From: Madurella fahalii
Lineage: Eukaryota; Ascomycota; Sordariomycetes; Sordariales
Assembly (NCBI GenBank): GCA_029876055.1
Contig: CM056879.1
Coordinates: 3,026,257 to 3,090,256 of the forward strand
Length of the DNA: 64,000 bases
Reading direction: 5' to 3'
Shown here piece after piece: positions 23,046 to 35,321 of the stretch. The notes below the pieces were generated by a model, which ran no database searches, was not told where the DNA came from, and saw only the letters and a list, made by a program, of their open reading frames with translations. Numbering within the stretch: position 1 is the stretch's first letter; each line of letters opens with the position of its first letter. Made by a program: the position numbers and the translations under genes.

Positions 23046-25729
23046 TTTTTATATATACATATATTAAAGATGATTGGCCCCCAATCAGAATGAATAGGTT
23101 CCTAGTCAATGTGTCTGACAAATGGTTGACCTCTGTCTCCTTTAGTCGCGTTTTACCTCGGATAGACAAAGTACTTTTGATGATTTTAGTCAAGCAGTCC
23201 AATGGTGGTGTGGGACCTCCAACATTTGAATGAAAACGCGGGGTAATTGGCGCCTCTCTCAAGCACGCAGTGAGATCCACTATCGCGCCAACAGGAATTG
23301 CAGAACCCAACGAACCGCGGGGTTGTGGAGCGTTAAACGACTTCTTTTTCGTCTCATTTCAGTTTCTCATAGCCCTGGTTAATGATGAGCTCCGTCGAAC
23401 ATTGCTTTTCTTGGGCAATCCAGAACAAGGGAAAAACGGCCGTTCCGCTTGATCCATCAGGGCCGAGTGATTGCAATGCCGGTAACGGAAGGCTGGTGGT
23501 AATTCCAACATCGCGTTGAAACAAAGATCTGTTGTCCCTACTCATGCGGGGTAATCACAACTTAGTGTCGTCATTATGGTCCTCACTTCCCGCGAGATTT
23601 TCTGATGCAAAGGCATTGAATAATTAATCAGGACGCGATCTCTGCACCTGCTACGCAGGGAGAAAATTTTTTTCTAGACTTCATAAAAGCTCGACCAATC
23701 CCGACGCCAATCTTTCTCACCAGGGTGTTAAACCAAGCTGACAAGCTTGAGTAGCCGATTGTCTATATGATGGTGTGGTTGTGTCGCATTGGGTATATGT
23801 CAACATTACTTCAGTGATTGACAAGTCAAAAATGGTAGATTGGCGCCTGCATGTGCTAGCATACGTTGTGCTGTGCCGTCTCTGTGTGTTAATGGTCGCG
23901 GCTCAATTGGGGGTTACAACTAAGGTAAAAACGGACACTTCAGCTCGGCACTCCTCGCGCTGCCGAACAGCAGGCGGCCTGCTTCAGAGCTGTGCAATGT
24001 ACATCATACTTTATACCCTGGTTGACGCTTTTAATTTTTTTCCTCTTCCATCATCAAGTACCAGTGGTTCATTCCTTAGGAAACAGAATGGTCAAAAATA
24101 ATGGTCTCATTTCAGATATGCAGAGTTTGAAGACCTGCAGCGTGGGGGTTTGGCGAGATTGACGAGACCGACCCCCTCCCAGTCCGCCCGCGGGGAACAG
24201 GCTCCACAGGTCCTGGGGATGTTGATGGATATCCTCACTGACGGGATTTGGGCCATTGCTCCAAATATTGATCACGATAGGTAAGACATTCTTTCCCTCC
24301 TGACAAGAGTATGTGATAGGGCCGAGAGTCAGAATCACCTCGATAGGACCATGGGCTGACACCTCGGTTTGCCCATAACGTAGGCGATCCGGCGGGTCCC
24401 GGGGGCTTGTCACTTGAGGGGCAAGTGCCGCTGCAGATGATCGACGTGCAGGACGCGATGGGGATAGGAGCGGCATTAAGCAAGGTATGACCGATCTTAT
24501 GTAAAGCATCTTGGATCGGGCAAAGCATTGCATCAAGTCTTCACAAGGGTTGAAAAACCCCCGGAAAGCCGTTCCCAAGGCTGTGCCCGCCGGTCGAGCA
24601 CCAAAGTCCTTCAGTGCCGTTGCCCATGGTGTGAACGTTGGGCACACATGCACCCCGCGCCCCGTAATTCGTTTCGTAGCGCGCGGCGCAGCTCCGGGCG
24701 TGCAGCACTGAGATTGGGGATCGGGTTGCAATGGGGCAATCCCGTCAGTTCAACCTTGTCAAACGGATCCGCCCCGCATCTTGTATGTGCCCAACAGCCA
24801 CCGTTTCCCATGGAGAGGTTGCAGAGAAGGGTTGGTAACACAGCAGCGCAACTCAGTATTATAGGTTGAGAACACACGTGAGATGGAGGACAAGGCTGTT
24901 GCTCGGGCCGTGCTCTGTAGGCCCAAGAGCGAGCGAGTAAGTGGTATGAGGGCGGGAGGCTCCAGGCCCTTCAGGCCCCTGCTCGTCGACCATGTCCTCA
25001 GCATTCGAACGGCTCCTTCTCCAGCACTTTCCAGCTCCTTTTCCAGCGCCTTTTTCAGCCGCGTACATATGCATGGAGGGCCTGGAGCTCGCCATGATAT
25101 CATGGCGCATCAATGCCGTAAATCGGCCGGAGATTATTCTCTCGGGGTCTCGAAGAGGTCGACAGATGCAAGCGCCAATGCGCTATCACATTGGCCGGAT
25201 CTGCCGTCGTGCAGCGTTACCCAGCCCCGACGGGATGCCTGCCTTCCCTTATCTGGGCCAGCCCCGCGACTCGTGCCGAACGCCCGAAAGGATGGAGATT
25301 ACGCTGCACCAAGACAAATGGTTCGTGGGGAGGCAGGACGTCCTTGTGACTGCGGAATGCCCCGTCAGGACAAGGCCGCTTCAAAGCTTGGAAGTCGCAT
25401 GCTGCTCTTGTGCACAGTTTTCTTTGCGGTCGGCGCTAACCCACAGCGGCACACCCCCTGAAAAGAGGCAGCGAAGCTGACGACGATACTAGCGTGAATG
25501 GCAGAACGAATGAATAAAAGCGGGATGCGGCGACAAGGGACTCGGTGGGACTTGCAGGCCGCTTGCAGGACAAAGTATGTAGCAGAGATCACAGATCTTC
25601 GGAGACACAGCCTGAGACCTCTTGGAACAAGGCTAAGGCCCCTCAGCGGGGCTGGCAGCAACCCCACTCGAGATGAAAGCTCTCCCCGCATCCCGTCCCT
25701 GTTAGGTAATTAAGGTAAAGATACCTTGG

Positions 25730-25743
25730 GTACTGTACAGTAC
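25730..25743. promoter_or_regulatory. GTACTGTACAGTAC palindrome
   Basis: A perfect 14-bp palindrome about 0.9 kb upstream of the Zn2Cys6 gene start. Related GTAC-rich sequence recurs at 26104-26128 and 26480-26492. A binding role is inferred only from symmetry and recurrence. Confidence 0.4.
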
Positions 25744-26103
25744 ATACGGTACTTCAATTCGGCGCTGTCAAGTATTTCCACAATCCACACGCATCCCACG
25801 ACGCGGCACGCGCTTCGCAACGTAGTTTTCCGCCGAGGATGAACACGGGGAAAACAATCAGATAGCTCTAGCTAATCCACTTGCCTGCAACAACCATATC
25901 GGTCGTGGAAGGGCGAGGCGTCTTCTGCCAGCGTTGACAAAGCTGCGCCAAGGGACAGCACCTCGTCGCTATGAAGAGCGATCAGTTGCGACGCCCGAGT
26001 GCGGCCCCGCCTTCCGTGGTCACGCCCGACCCCCTGCGTTCTTCAAAAAGTGAAAACGACGAGTGTGGAGAAGACGAGACGTATCAACGCTGCAAGAGGC
26101 CTT

Positions 26104-26128
26104 GTACGTACAGTACAGTGTACAATAC
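26104..26128. promoter_or_regulatory. GTAC-rich inverted-repeat cluster
   Basis: Overlapping GTAC units here include TGTACAATAC, the exact inverse of GTATTGTACA at 26485-26494. The paired sites flank about 360 bp of upstream sequence of the Zn2Cys6 gene. Confidence 0.4.
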
Positions 26129-26666
26129 AAGAGCCTAAAAGTGTAAACAGGGATCACTAGGGACGCCAGCTTCGTCGCTCGTAAGCTTCTTGTCTACGTC
26201 GCCGTCGGCGAGGACATCATATAGCAGCCTCTACCAACAACGTAACCTGTCGTCAACTATCGGCAATCAAATTCGCTATACAAATCCAAAGACGGCATCG
26301 TGACAACACCAATCTCTGGGGAGCCTCCCTGGCTGTTTCACTCCTTCGACTTTTGGCCTCTCTGCCTGTGTCCTGCATGCGCCTCCGGCACGCCTATGGC
26401 CGGTCCCCGAGATAATCTGATCGACGAGCCAACCAACGCTGAGTCGCGCACAACCCAGAAGCGGCTCTAGCCCTTCCAAGTACTGTATTGTACACACACT
26501 TTGTTACCCTCCCCCTCTCCCCACTTGCCCGCAGCCCGCCTCTGCCATTCGTCTTATTGAGTGTACATAGCAAGGAGTGTCAGCTCCTCTTTTGCGGGCT
26601 TCCCCCCTCTTCCACTTGCCCAGCATCCTTGTCGCCGTGTTGGCATGGTCCCGTTATTGACGAGCT

Positions 26667-29128
26667 ATGGACTGCTCTTTACCTGTCGTGTCGGGCGATG
26701 GGGACATTCGGTGGTCGGATAACCACAGCATGGATTCAGACGACATCCAGTCTATCGGCTTGCCGTCGCCGTGGTTGGGGTCGCTCTCGACAGGCTCCAC
26801 CTCGGTATCCGTGTCGTCGTCGTCGTCGTCGTCTTCGTCGACGACCATGGGCTTTGCTCACACAGGCCAACTCTCTCCCATCAGCAACGGTGCGGATGTT
26901 CCATGCGGAATACCCGATGACTCCTCAAACCTCGTCTCTCCCTCCCAGTCGCCTCCGGTTGCCGCCGTGGTCCGCGCGGGGCGGTCATCAACCTTGAACC
27001 AGGCCTGGGCCATAGGCTATACAGCATCAGAAGACGCTGCCGAGCTGCCTGTCGCCGGGAATCGACGTGGCGGTCACGATGATGGTTCTTGGGAGCAAGG
27101 CTCAGATAACATGTTGACGGTTCCGAAGCTTGAACCAATGGATGACGATGATTTCCGCATGGACGATCTCAAAGAAGCCCCGTTGACTCCTGTCGCGACT
27201 GCCTCGAGCCTGGTACAGGCCTTGGAGCAACCAAAACTTAAACGGCCTAGAGGCCGGCCGCGGAAGCACCCACTCACGGCAAACGTGGCTACAAACAAAA
27301 TCACAAAAGGCCGGTCCAAGACGGGTTGTCTTACTTGCCGAAAGAGGAAGAAAAAGTGCGACGAGGCGAAGCCACGATGTAAGTCAACAAAGTCGACAGC
27401 GGCCGCCTGGCCGGAGACGGCGCCCTAACTGGCCTCACAGGCATGAACTGCGAAAAGAACGCAGTGGTATGCGAAGGCTATCCAGAGAAGCAAATCTGGA
27501 AGAGTGGTAAGGAGAGGGCCGAAGAGGGTATGACAGCGTCCCCCTATCACCTATCAAGCCGCCGTGCCACTTCGGGTTCTAATCATGGCATAGAACGCCT
27601 CAAATCCCGCAATTTTCCCTCCATCACCATGCAACCCCTTTTCCATGGCCTGGAGACTGTCGAAGACATGATATTCTGGAAGCATTACAACGAACACCTC
27701 AGCGCAGTGCTCACTGTTGAAGGGGAGCACAAGAATGCCTTCAAAGATATGATGGTGCCAGTCGCGGTGAAGCATCAGGGTCTCATGCACTCAATTCTTT
27801 CCCTAGCTAGCAAGCACATCGACTTCGAGACGCCTTACGGCATTAACGTCTTGCGGAACAATCCCACCACAACTATCGAGGCGTTGAGAGAGAGATCCAT
27901 TTATCATCACGAGCAGGCCCGGCTTAAATTCTACGATGACGTCGAGTTCACCAACGGAAAACCAAATACTGACGACAAGATTTTGGTCTCGGCCAGGTAC
28001 GGCCAGATGCTATGCTTCTTACTTGAGGCCCAGGCCGAAGGCAGCTCCCGTGGTGAGCATAGGTGTCATCTTGAGGCATACCGCAACCTCATATCCACCT
28101 CTCCGCCTGACGACTCCGCCTTTATGGCTTTCATCGCCGAATTTTTTCAGTACCACATCTATGCCGACGAGCTCATCCATTCTGCCATCAGCCGCAATTC
28201 CCGCTTACCGTCAAACCCTCTCCCGCTAATCCCAGCGATCCATCCGCCGAGGCTGCTGGGCGTCGATGACGGCTTGCTGGATTATCTATCACAGATCACC
28301 GTGATGCGAAACACAGTCCGGAGTAAGATGATGGCCCAGGTCGACCCGGCAGTCACTTACTGCGAGGTATACCCGGCTAGTGCGATCGACCAAGCCATCC
28401 GCGAATGGACACCCAACTGGCCTCCTGGAGACAGCCGCGATCGGGTCGGGCTCCTCTACCAGCACATGATCGGGATCTACCTTCACCGCACCATCTATCC
28501 CCCGTCGCCATCCCCGTCACCTTCCATGGCATCCTCTGCTGCCTCCTTGGCCCTTGTCCACAGCTCGCCCTCCCGCAGCCGGCCGACATCGTCGGTGGTA
28601 AACACCCCTCCCCAGTCCGCATCCACCAGCTGTGCGTCGTCGCCGAGGCTCACCGGTTCCAACTCGGGCCCGAACGCCAAGGTTAGCCGAACAAATTCTC
28701 GCCCAGATGTGCCACCTCGCAAGAACGGCGGCTCTGAGTCTGGAATAGCCGCTGGCGTTCATGCCAACGAGAGCCGGGCTGATTCCCCGCCACCGGTTCG
28801 CCATCCGCCACAACGCGAGGCGCGCCTAACTCTTATGGTCGACGAGTCCCTAGCAATTTTAGAGACTTTCAAGCCCAGCGACCCAAGCCAGACTCTCCTT
28901 CTTCTCCCATGCTTCTTGATCGGGACCGTCTGCTTCAATCCTTCTCAGCAAGAACGCGTGCGTGCCGCCATCAGGACAGTTAGGGGCTACACCGGCCTCC
29001 GGAACGCCGACCGTGTCGTCGACGTGCTTGAGGAAGTGTGGCGATTGATGGACGCGGGCGAGTGGGTGGCCGTCTGGGACTGGGCAGGGGTCGCTCACAG
29101 CCTAGGCTTGGACTTTATCCCGGCATGA
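26667..29128 (+). CDS. AT-hook plus Zn2Cys6 fungal transcription factor
   Basis: Exons 26667-27378 and 27441-29128 join within a cysteine codon to give 799 residues. The six cysteines at 221, 224, 231, 238, 241 and 248 form a CX2CX6CX6CX2CX6C binuclear zinc cluster. Immediately before it is an AT-hook-like KRPRGRPRKH. The N-terminal 190 residues are Ser/Asp-rich, with a polyserine run coded by TCG repeats. The C-terminal 500 residues look like the helical fungal-specific regulatory domain (Fungal_trans_2 type), with a low-complexity Ser/Pro insert around residues 590-690. The protein should bind DNA in the nucleus; targets are unknown. The intron splitting the zinc cluster is a useful control on the model. 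Confidence 0.9.
26814..26840. repeat. TCG trinucleotide repeat coding polyserine
   Basis: Nine consecutive serine codons, eight TCG and one TCT, in frame in the N-terminal region of the Zn2Cys6 protein. Confidence 0.9.
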
Positions 29129-30082
29129 AGAGACGCTCATGTCGTAGGCCACGAATTGTCCAGATTCCCGTACCGCTCGCCGAGACTCGGACAAAGTTGA
29201 CTAGGCAAAACCCTCTTCCTCATCCTCTTCCCTTTTTGCGGTTACACGTTTTGGAGACGAATTCCCAGTCGATCGTTGCCCGTTCACCGGTCTTCTGTCA
29301 TCATGGCGGCTCCAAAGCCCCAACACATCCTTTCAGCTGTTGTATTTTAATGGTAGGACATTCGCTGGGTTGGTCATACATATTCTTACCATCATTTCTG
29401 TGGATCTTTGTGTGTATTATCGGGATTTGGTGGGGGTGTAGGACAGAACAATATCATGCATATGGGGCTACGAGGGTGCTTTTCTGGGAGTGTTAATACG
29501 GAGTGGGCTGGTTCGGGTATATGGGACATAGCATTGGAAAATATTCTTACAGTAAATGAGGCGGGACGAACGGTACGAGGAATGAGAGGATTGGGGTTGA
29601 CCATGATGGCGTTTCTCTTCTTGATTAGTTGTCGCATCGGGAGCTCGGTTCTGATCATAGCAAAGGATAGCCTTGTGAGGAGTGTAGGATTTCGGTACTC
29701 GACGGTGTTGCTCAAGACATTTTCCCTGGTACAATTGACTTGTTGAATTTCGCTGCTTCGCATAGACTTGCGAAGATTTATACATGTGTCAGGTCCAATT
29801 CTCGTGCACCGTCCACTCAAAAGTGAGGATCAGTCTGGGAATCCTCGTTCCTCGTCGTACCGCACTGGAACATCCCAGCCCTATCCATCGATGACAGTTT
29901 GCCATCCAAGTTTCGCCTCGTCCCATAGCTATGGCGTGAGCTCACCTCCTCTCCAAAACCTAGTAAACGAAACATATCGTACACAACGTATATACACAAA
30001 GGGATTAAGCGCACCAAGCAAACACTGCCGCTATGTCAAGCCCCCGTACTTGTTCCACCGTGACTGCAGAGTACGCATTCTG
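29129..30082. other. Convergent 3' interval between the Zn2Cys6 gene and the AAA gene
   Basis: About 950 bp. Overlapping open frames occur on both strands around 29400-29820 but neither has recognisable features. Best read as facing 3' regions. Confidence 0.4.
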
Positions 30083-31758
30083 CTAATCATTGTCACTTCC
30101 CTTCCTTTCCTCGTCTTCGCTCTCTTTTAATGTCACATCGATTCCACCAGGCGCCTTCCGAATCTCGTATTTCCCTCCTAGCACAAGATCCTTGGCGACA
30201 AGTTCCCTTGTACGTCCGAGACTCTCGATCGCAGCAATACGGTCGATTGTCGCTTGGAGATGTTCCCGAAAGCCAGGTTGCGCCACGATCTCCTTGAAAG
30301 CCAGGTGCATGGGCACTGAACTCGCACGTACTTGTGCGCTGCTGGTAATGCTGAACAGGTTGAGGCGGTCGAGCGCCCGTACAAAGTCGGCCCGCGTCAT
30401 GATCTCCTGCGCCTTGTGGAGGGGGAAAGATGGGAGCACATGGCCCAATTCGGGGTCGTAGGTTTTCTCCATTTCCTCCTCCTTGTCGACTAGAGCAGTG
30501 GCTAAGACAACTGCAGCTGCCTGTAGAGATGAGAGGGGAGGAAATGCACCGTTAGAGGCAAGCACACAATTTAGAGAGGTACGACAGTGATTAGACAAGA
30601 CTCACCGCCCATTTCTGCTGGTCCATAACGTCGTCGTCCATCTCCTCTCCGAGAATCCAACACTGGTTCAGAAACCACGTCTTTTCCATTTCGCGAATAG
30701 TATCGCATGCCGCGAACATGTCCTTACTCTTTGCTACCCGATTCAGAAAATTGAGCCGACCTCCGACGCGGTCGTAGATCATCTCCAACGTCTGGGGTGA
30801 CAAATTCTCGCCGAAATACCGCTGACGGTAGTTCTTGAGGGCCGCTGTTGCTTGGGCTTTGGGCAGGTCATCAACGGTGAGGACTTCCATACGTGTCGCG
30901 AGCTGCTTCAGCCGCTCATATACCCAATAGTCGTCACTGTTAAACACCATGGTGACTAGATTGGCGGCTGCCCACTGCTCGGCTCGTTGCTGCAGTAGCT
31001 CGATCAGGTCTTTGCCGTCTTCATCGTCCCTGATCAAGTGCATCTGATTTATGATGACCACGAGTGGCCGTCCGACCTTGGCTCGTCTCCGCAGGGCCAC
31101 TTTTTCCAGCTTATTGAGAGCGCGCTCAATGTCGAGAAGCGCCGTGGTATCCCGGGGACCCTTCTCGCTAAAGTAGCCGCCAATGTAATCCTCGTGGAAC
31201 TCGTAATCCAGTGCCTTGCCAAGACGAATCCGGAAGATCTCAAGGTCCGAATGAGCCTCAAACATGGCCACGCCGTCTCCATCAATCTTACGCATCGCCT
31301 CCAGCAGCATACTGCTTTTGCCGGTGCCCTTCTCACCGATAAACAGATGGTAATGGCCAACTTCACCGCCAGCAACGATAGAGTCGACAGTGGCCTGTTC
31401 GGGACGCTCCACCCAGTGCGTAGCTGCGGCAGACTTGGGGGGTGGGAGATCCTTGCCTATCGCTGCGAGCTCCAGAACGGGGTCACCAGGCTCGAAAGCG
31501 TTAGCCATCTTTTTGAGTACCATATACTTGTACCCCTTGTGGTAGCCGTAAGCTGCGATGGCAAACCCAACACCTAGGACGAGGATGGAGGCGAACGAAG
31601 TTGCCGCGGCCTCCACCATCTTCGAGAACAGAGAAGCATCCTGCCCAGGGGGGGGTGGAAACGAGGGCCGCGCAGGATCATTGTCTGCGTCTCTTTTGGC
31701 TTCCGTATCGGTGTCTGTTTGCTCGTTAGTGACGAGGTCGAAGATGCGGCCCGAAAGC
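30083..31758 (-). CDS. Membrane-anchored AAA-like ATPase, probably mitochondrial; 5' end unresolved
   Basis: Two exons are clear: about 31758-30606 and 30520-30083, joined across GTGAGT...CTACAG. From the first in-frame ATG at 31619 the product is 483 residues. The frame continues upstream through an acidic Pro-rich segment to a likely acceptor (CTCTGTCAG) ending at 31759, so a 5' exon, perhaps with a mitochondrial presequence, is probably missing. One membrane span (SFASILVLGVGFAIAAYGYH) precedes the ATPase domain. Walker A is GEKGTGKSS. The Walker B position reads LVVIINQMHLI, with Asn-Gln where Asp-Glu is usual. A sensor-like VFNSDDYW follows. The domain resembles Orc1-type AAA modules of organellar fungal proteins. 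Function is unknown. Confidence 0.78.
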
Positions 31759-33950
31759 CTGACAGAGAAAGATGAACGAGTATTGTTGCTCTTTAGAGTG
31801 CACTGCTGTACACTCAAACAGAATAGCTATGCAACGTTCCAAAGCAGGAGAAGGTCAGTGATCCCAAGGCTTAGAATACGCGCTGCCGGAACGGACGTGA
31901 CATTGGCCAAGATTGCGTGGTACTGTTGGACAATGCCTTGCAACATCGGTGCGAGGGCCCTCCTCCTCCCAGGAACCCAATTGACCGGCTGGCACAGCGG
32001 TATGCCACGCACAATAGCTCAACGGAGTATTAAAGGCAGGGAAGCGAAGCAAAGGGGTGAAAACGATGCGGGAAGGCCAGATAGCGTCTCATCGCACCAG
32101 AAGTACGCGGGCGGCACATGCCCCGTGAAACCTTGACAGAAGATCCAGAACGCAGACCTGCACATACCGGGTAATGATCGTGGACGCTCGCTTGAGTACT
32201 GCCTATTGTTCCTCGACTTCAAACATAGAATTCGCAGTCTTCCCGGAGAGACAATGCGATACATCGGCGCGGCTGTGCCAGCGATGCGCCGCCCAGCTCG
32301 TGTCAAAAACATCCTCCGCTGGTGCCAGAAACGAAAAAAGAAGCATCCCCCGCTCGAAGATAGCGAGGCACGGGCAAGAGAGCGACAGGAAGAAAAGAAT
32401 TAAAAAGAGTGAAGAAGAGTAATAAAACAAGTTTTCAGCGAGTGAAAGTGCCGGTTCGTGGGCCGCCAAGGTGAGGTCGAAGTGTGGTGCGCGAAGCGGT
32501 GTCGTTGGTTCCAAACTATCGGAATGCCCATGGAATAATTAGACTTGCGGCGGCGGCTGAAGCTCCCTGCTAGCGCTGGCTTCGCTGGCGAATTTTTACC
32601 GGCCGGCGGTTGAAGACAGTGAGTTGGTTGCCAACTGGTGGCGGCTGTTGGCCAAGAATTAACTCGGGTTCCTGAATTCCTCAGCTCAACAAAGCCGGCC
32701 ACAAGGGATGATTCCGAGGCAACACCATGATGGTACCAAATGAGCTGAAACATACTCATATGATAATAGCCATTGTGGGTATTGGCTGCAGCTACCTGCG
32801 ATTGACCGTTTGTCTGGTGGAAACCATCGAACCTGAGGCCATGAGCGCTTATTCACTACACCAGAGACACTTCCAAAATCACATCTAATGAGTATAAGTA
32901 TATAGGGTACACTGAGTTGAGTATATCCTGATTCTGGACGGCTTTTTACGCCCCGGTTCCCTCCGAGGCTCCCCTTTTCATAACAGACAATTCTGCCATT
33001 TACACATAAACTAGAGCCCACGGCCTAGGGATTACCTCAACACAGGAATGCGTAGTGTGCGACTCTCGCTCCTGAGCGATCTAAGAGCTAATTACTTCCG
33101 CACCCTAATGATCCGCTTCATTTGTGTCTTGTATTTGTAACATCATCATTGGCACCCAGGTAAAACCTGGCTACTTCGTCAGCCATTGTAAGGGACAACC
33201 AAATCCCTTCGAGTCGTGCTTTAGGCTGCTTGATCTTTTGCAGATAGAAACGTTCGTGCTTTTTGATGTTGCAAATTGTCGCATGCAGTGCACTCTCACC
33301 AGTACTAGAAACATAACCTACTCCTTTCGCGATCTGGGCTAAGGGAATACCCAGACACTCTTTCCTACTCCCTACGGTCTTCCATCTGAAGATACTGGCC
33401 CGTGAGAAGGTCATGTGCCATATTCACTTTCTCAAAAAACTTCAAGGGCATCGCGGGGTTGTTCACTGCCAGCTTCCCCTTAAGTTCTTACGTTTCCTTG
33501 GACCAGTGATACGAAAGAGTCAAAGCAAGACCTAGCAGGTGGGCACCTTCATCCTAATTCCCTCTCCACTGTGTTGTTTAATAACACATTCCGTGGCAAG
33601 TTATATTCGTACCTTGCTCCACGCGCTGACCTTACAACCGAGCAGCAAGAGGGTGTGCTCCGGCCAACCCAATCTCCAGCACGCTGGTTCGTTTCCTACT
33701 GCCTAATCAACGCCCACACTCCCTTGCTGAAATACCAATAACTTCTGGAGCGGATCTCCAACATCTAAGAGAAGAAATAATAAAGAAACGAAAAAGGAAA
33801 AGAGAAGGTAAACTACGTACTACCCATTATTGGACAATGCTACAGTCCAGAAATCTCGTTCAGGCAATCCGGTTTGAAACCACCGTCCACCGTCATGTGT
33901 TCAACTACGAATCTTGCTAACGTGGTGCATCAAAAGTAGGCCCAAGCGAT
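31759..33950. other. 2.2-kb interval upstream of the AAA gene
   Basis: The left few hundred bases probably hold an unidentified first exon and the promoter of the AAA gene. The rest has no supported gene. A 98-codon minus frame at 33118-33414 looks slightly protein-like but has no recognised family. Confidence 0.4.
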
Positions 33951-35321
33951 ATGGATAGAATACTAGTTTACAACCTTCCGTGGCTCACACACGAGGAACT
34001 TGCCGACCCTCACACGACCCTCACGATAAATGGCATCTCCGTGCAGCTGTGGCAAGTTGCGCATCTCTACGGCGTGAAGCATCAAATTCCTAACGCCGAA
34101 TCGAGAAACGGAGCATCCTCCAGCGGCATCCCAGGGCGTCCAAGCCGTCAAAAGGGCAGCGGGGGAAGGGCATTTTTCAATTCCACAACTGCTATCATCA
34201 CCCTCAGCCCAGCAGGTACGCCAGCCGACCGTCAGCAATTGGAACAATCCATACGGCGCGAAGGAGGAGGAGGCGGAAGTGGGAGTCTGCTTTCCGGCCC
34301 TAACCTTTTCGCAGAGAAACGGGCCCGGCCAGATTCGTCAACGCTACCCGGCCTCTGGGATGGGAATGCAATCCGCAGAACAGAGCATTCTATCACAGGT
34401 TGGGCCACCGGGAATAGCTCGCAACCAGTCCGAGACCTGTTACGTACATTGAATGAGTTGGTTAACGAAGCTTGGCGCGATGAGAGCAGCGTTGAAGAGG
34501 AAACAGGGAGGATAGACACGAGATCGGCTGCGACACAGCGTAGAACGAAACCGGAGACCGGGCGGGTTGCTTCGGAACCCCCAGAGATATTAATTTTACC
34601 ACCACCGCCAACCGAAGGGCCTCCGCAAATGCCGCCACCACCGATCCCAGATCGGAAACCCCCCAACTACAGACGATCAGTGTCAATCAAGAGGCGCAAG
34701 CCGACTCTGGAGAGTCTGCAGAACACCCCTCCTCTCGGGCACATTGAGTCGCAAATGAACCGGTACCCCCGTCGATCTCCCGACCATGTACAAGTGGCCC
34801 AAGTAGAACCGATTTCATCAATACCCTCGGTTGCATCTAAGCCCTCCCCTAGTGCCCCTACTAAGGCGCGAGGAATGCTGATGTATATGGCGAGAGAGGA
34901 TCCTGCGCCGTTATTCCAGGACCCAGCACTCCGCTATCACGGTCAACGAGGCTCGAGGTCAACCGAGCGTTACCCAGGCCCACTTACAGGCATACACCGA
35001 AACCCGAGCATAACAACTTCTCCGGTGCCCGGCCCCACCACGCCAGCGCCGTTGAAGAGACGGCCGGTGACGCCACCGCAAGACGACCCTGACTTGAAAT
35101 CGCGCTGGAGCCCCGACACATCACTTGAGTCTACAATGAAGAAGGTCAAAAAAGTCTTCAGCCTCTCTAGGTTAAGGTCCCGGAAGACCAGTACTGCTCA
35201 ATTGAGTATGCGGAGCCCGCGCAACAAGCCCAGCCGTGCGGCACAAAGCTCGTGGGGCTTCGTGAAGCCACTTATTTCAGACGAGGAAGCGAGAATCTTG
35301 CCCTCGAACGCAGCCACCTAG
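33951..35321 (+). CDS. Unrecognised disordered proline-rich protein
   Basis: A single exon from the ATG at 33951 gives 456 residues. I do not recognise the family. The first 110 residues look folded, with segments such as LTINGISVQLWQVAHLYGVK and a TAIITLSPAGTPADRQQLEQ stretch. A polyglycine patch follows, then a long Pro/Ser/Arg-rich region containing LPPPPTEGPPQMPPPPIPD, which could bind SH3 or WW domains. The tail is basic, with KKVKKVFSLSRLRSRK. Length, codon use and the clean frame support a real gene. A role in the cytoskeleton or nucleus would be guesswork. Confidence 0.6.
   Translation: MDRILVYNLPWLTHEELADPHTTLTINGISVQLWQVAHLYGVKHQIPNAESRNGASSSGIPGRPSRQKGSGGRAFFNSTTAIITLSPAGTPADRQQLEQSIRREGGGGGSGSLLSGPNLFAEKRARPDSSTLPGLWDGNAIRRTEHSITGWATGNSSQPVRDLLRTLNELVNEAWRDESSVEEETGRIDTRSAATQRRTKPETGRVASEPPEILILPPPPTEGPPQMPPPPIPDRKPPNYRRSVSIKRRKPTLESLQNTPPLGHIESQMNRYPRRSPDHVQVAQVEPISSIPSVASKPSPSAPTKARGMLMYMAREDPAPLFQDPALRYHGQRGSRSTERYPGPLTGIHRNPSITTSPVPGPTTPAPLKRRPVTPPQDDPDLKSRWSPDTSLESTMKKVKKVFSLSRLRSRKTSTAQLSMRSPRNKPSRAAQSSWGFVKPLISDEEARILPSNAAT

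Larger units (their letters stand above)
21543..26666. other. 5.1-kb gene desert
   Basis: I find no supported gene. Open frames on both strands are short, start with non-ATG codons or have no recognisable motifs; the longest is a 220-codon minus frame at 24069-24731. The stretch holds an AT-rich AAAAT run at 23012-23045, a small perfect hairpin at 22810-22832 and GTAC-rich palindromes from 25730. The rightmost kilobase should be the promoter and leader of the Zn2Cys6 gene. Confidence 0.45.

Noticed and set aside
23000..23070. AT-rich run considered as a centromere or replication-origin element
   Set aside because: It is only about 60 bp and is better described as a simple sequence repeat.
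24069..24731. 220-codon minus-strand open frame in the gene desert
   Set aside because: The frame starts at TTG rather than ATG, has no recognisable motif and sits among equally long frames on the other strand; it could be a remnant but cannot be supported.
31827..32012. Candidate first exon for the AAA gene
   Set aside because: A mitochondrial-type N-terminus could be imagined, but no donor in this frame joins in the correct phase to the acceptor ending at 31759.
33118..33414. 98-codon minus frame with faint ankyrin-like text
   Set aside because: Only a vague resemblance around GESALHATICNIKKHERFY; no repeat periodicity and no flanking coding sequence.
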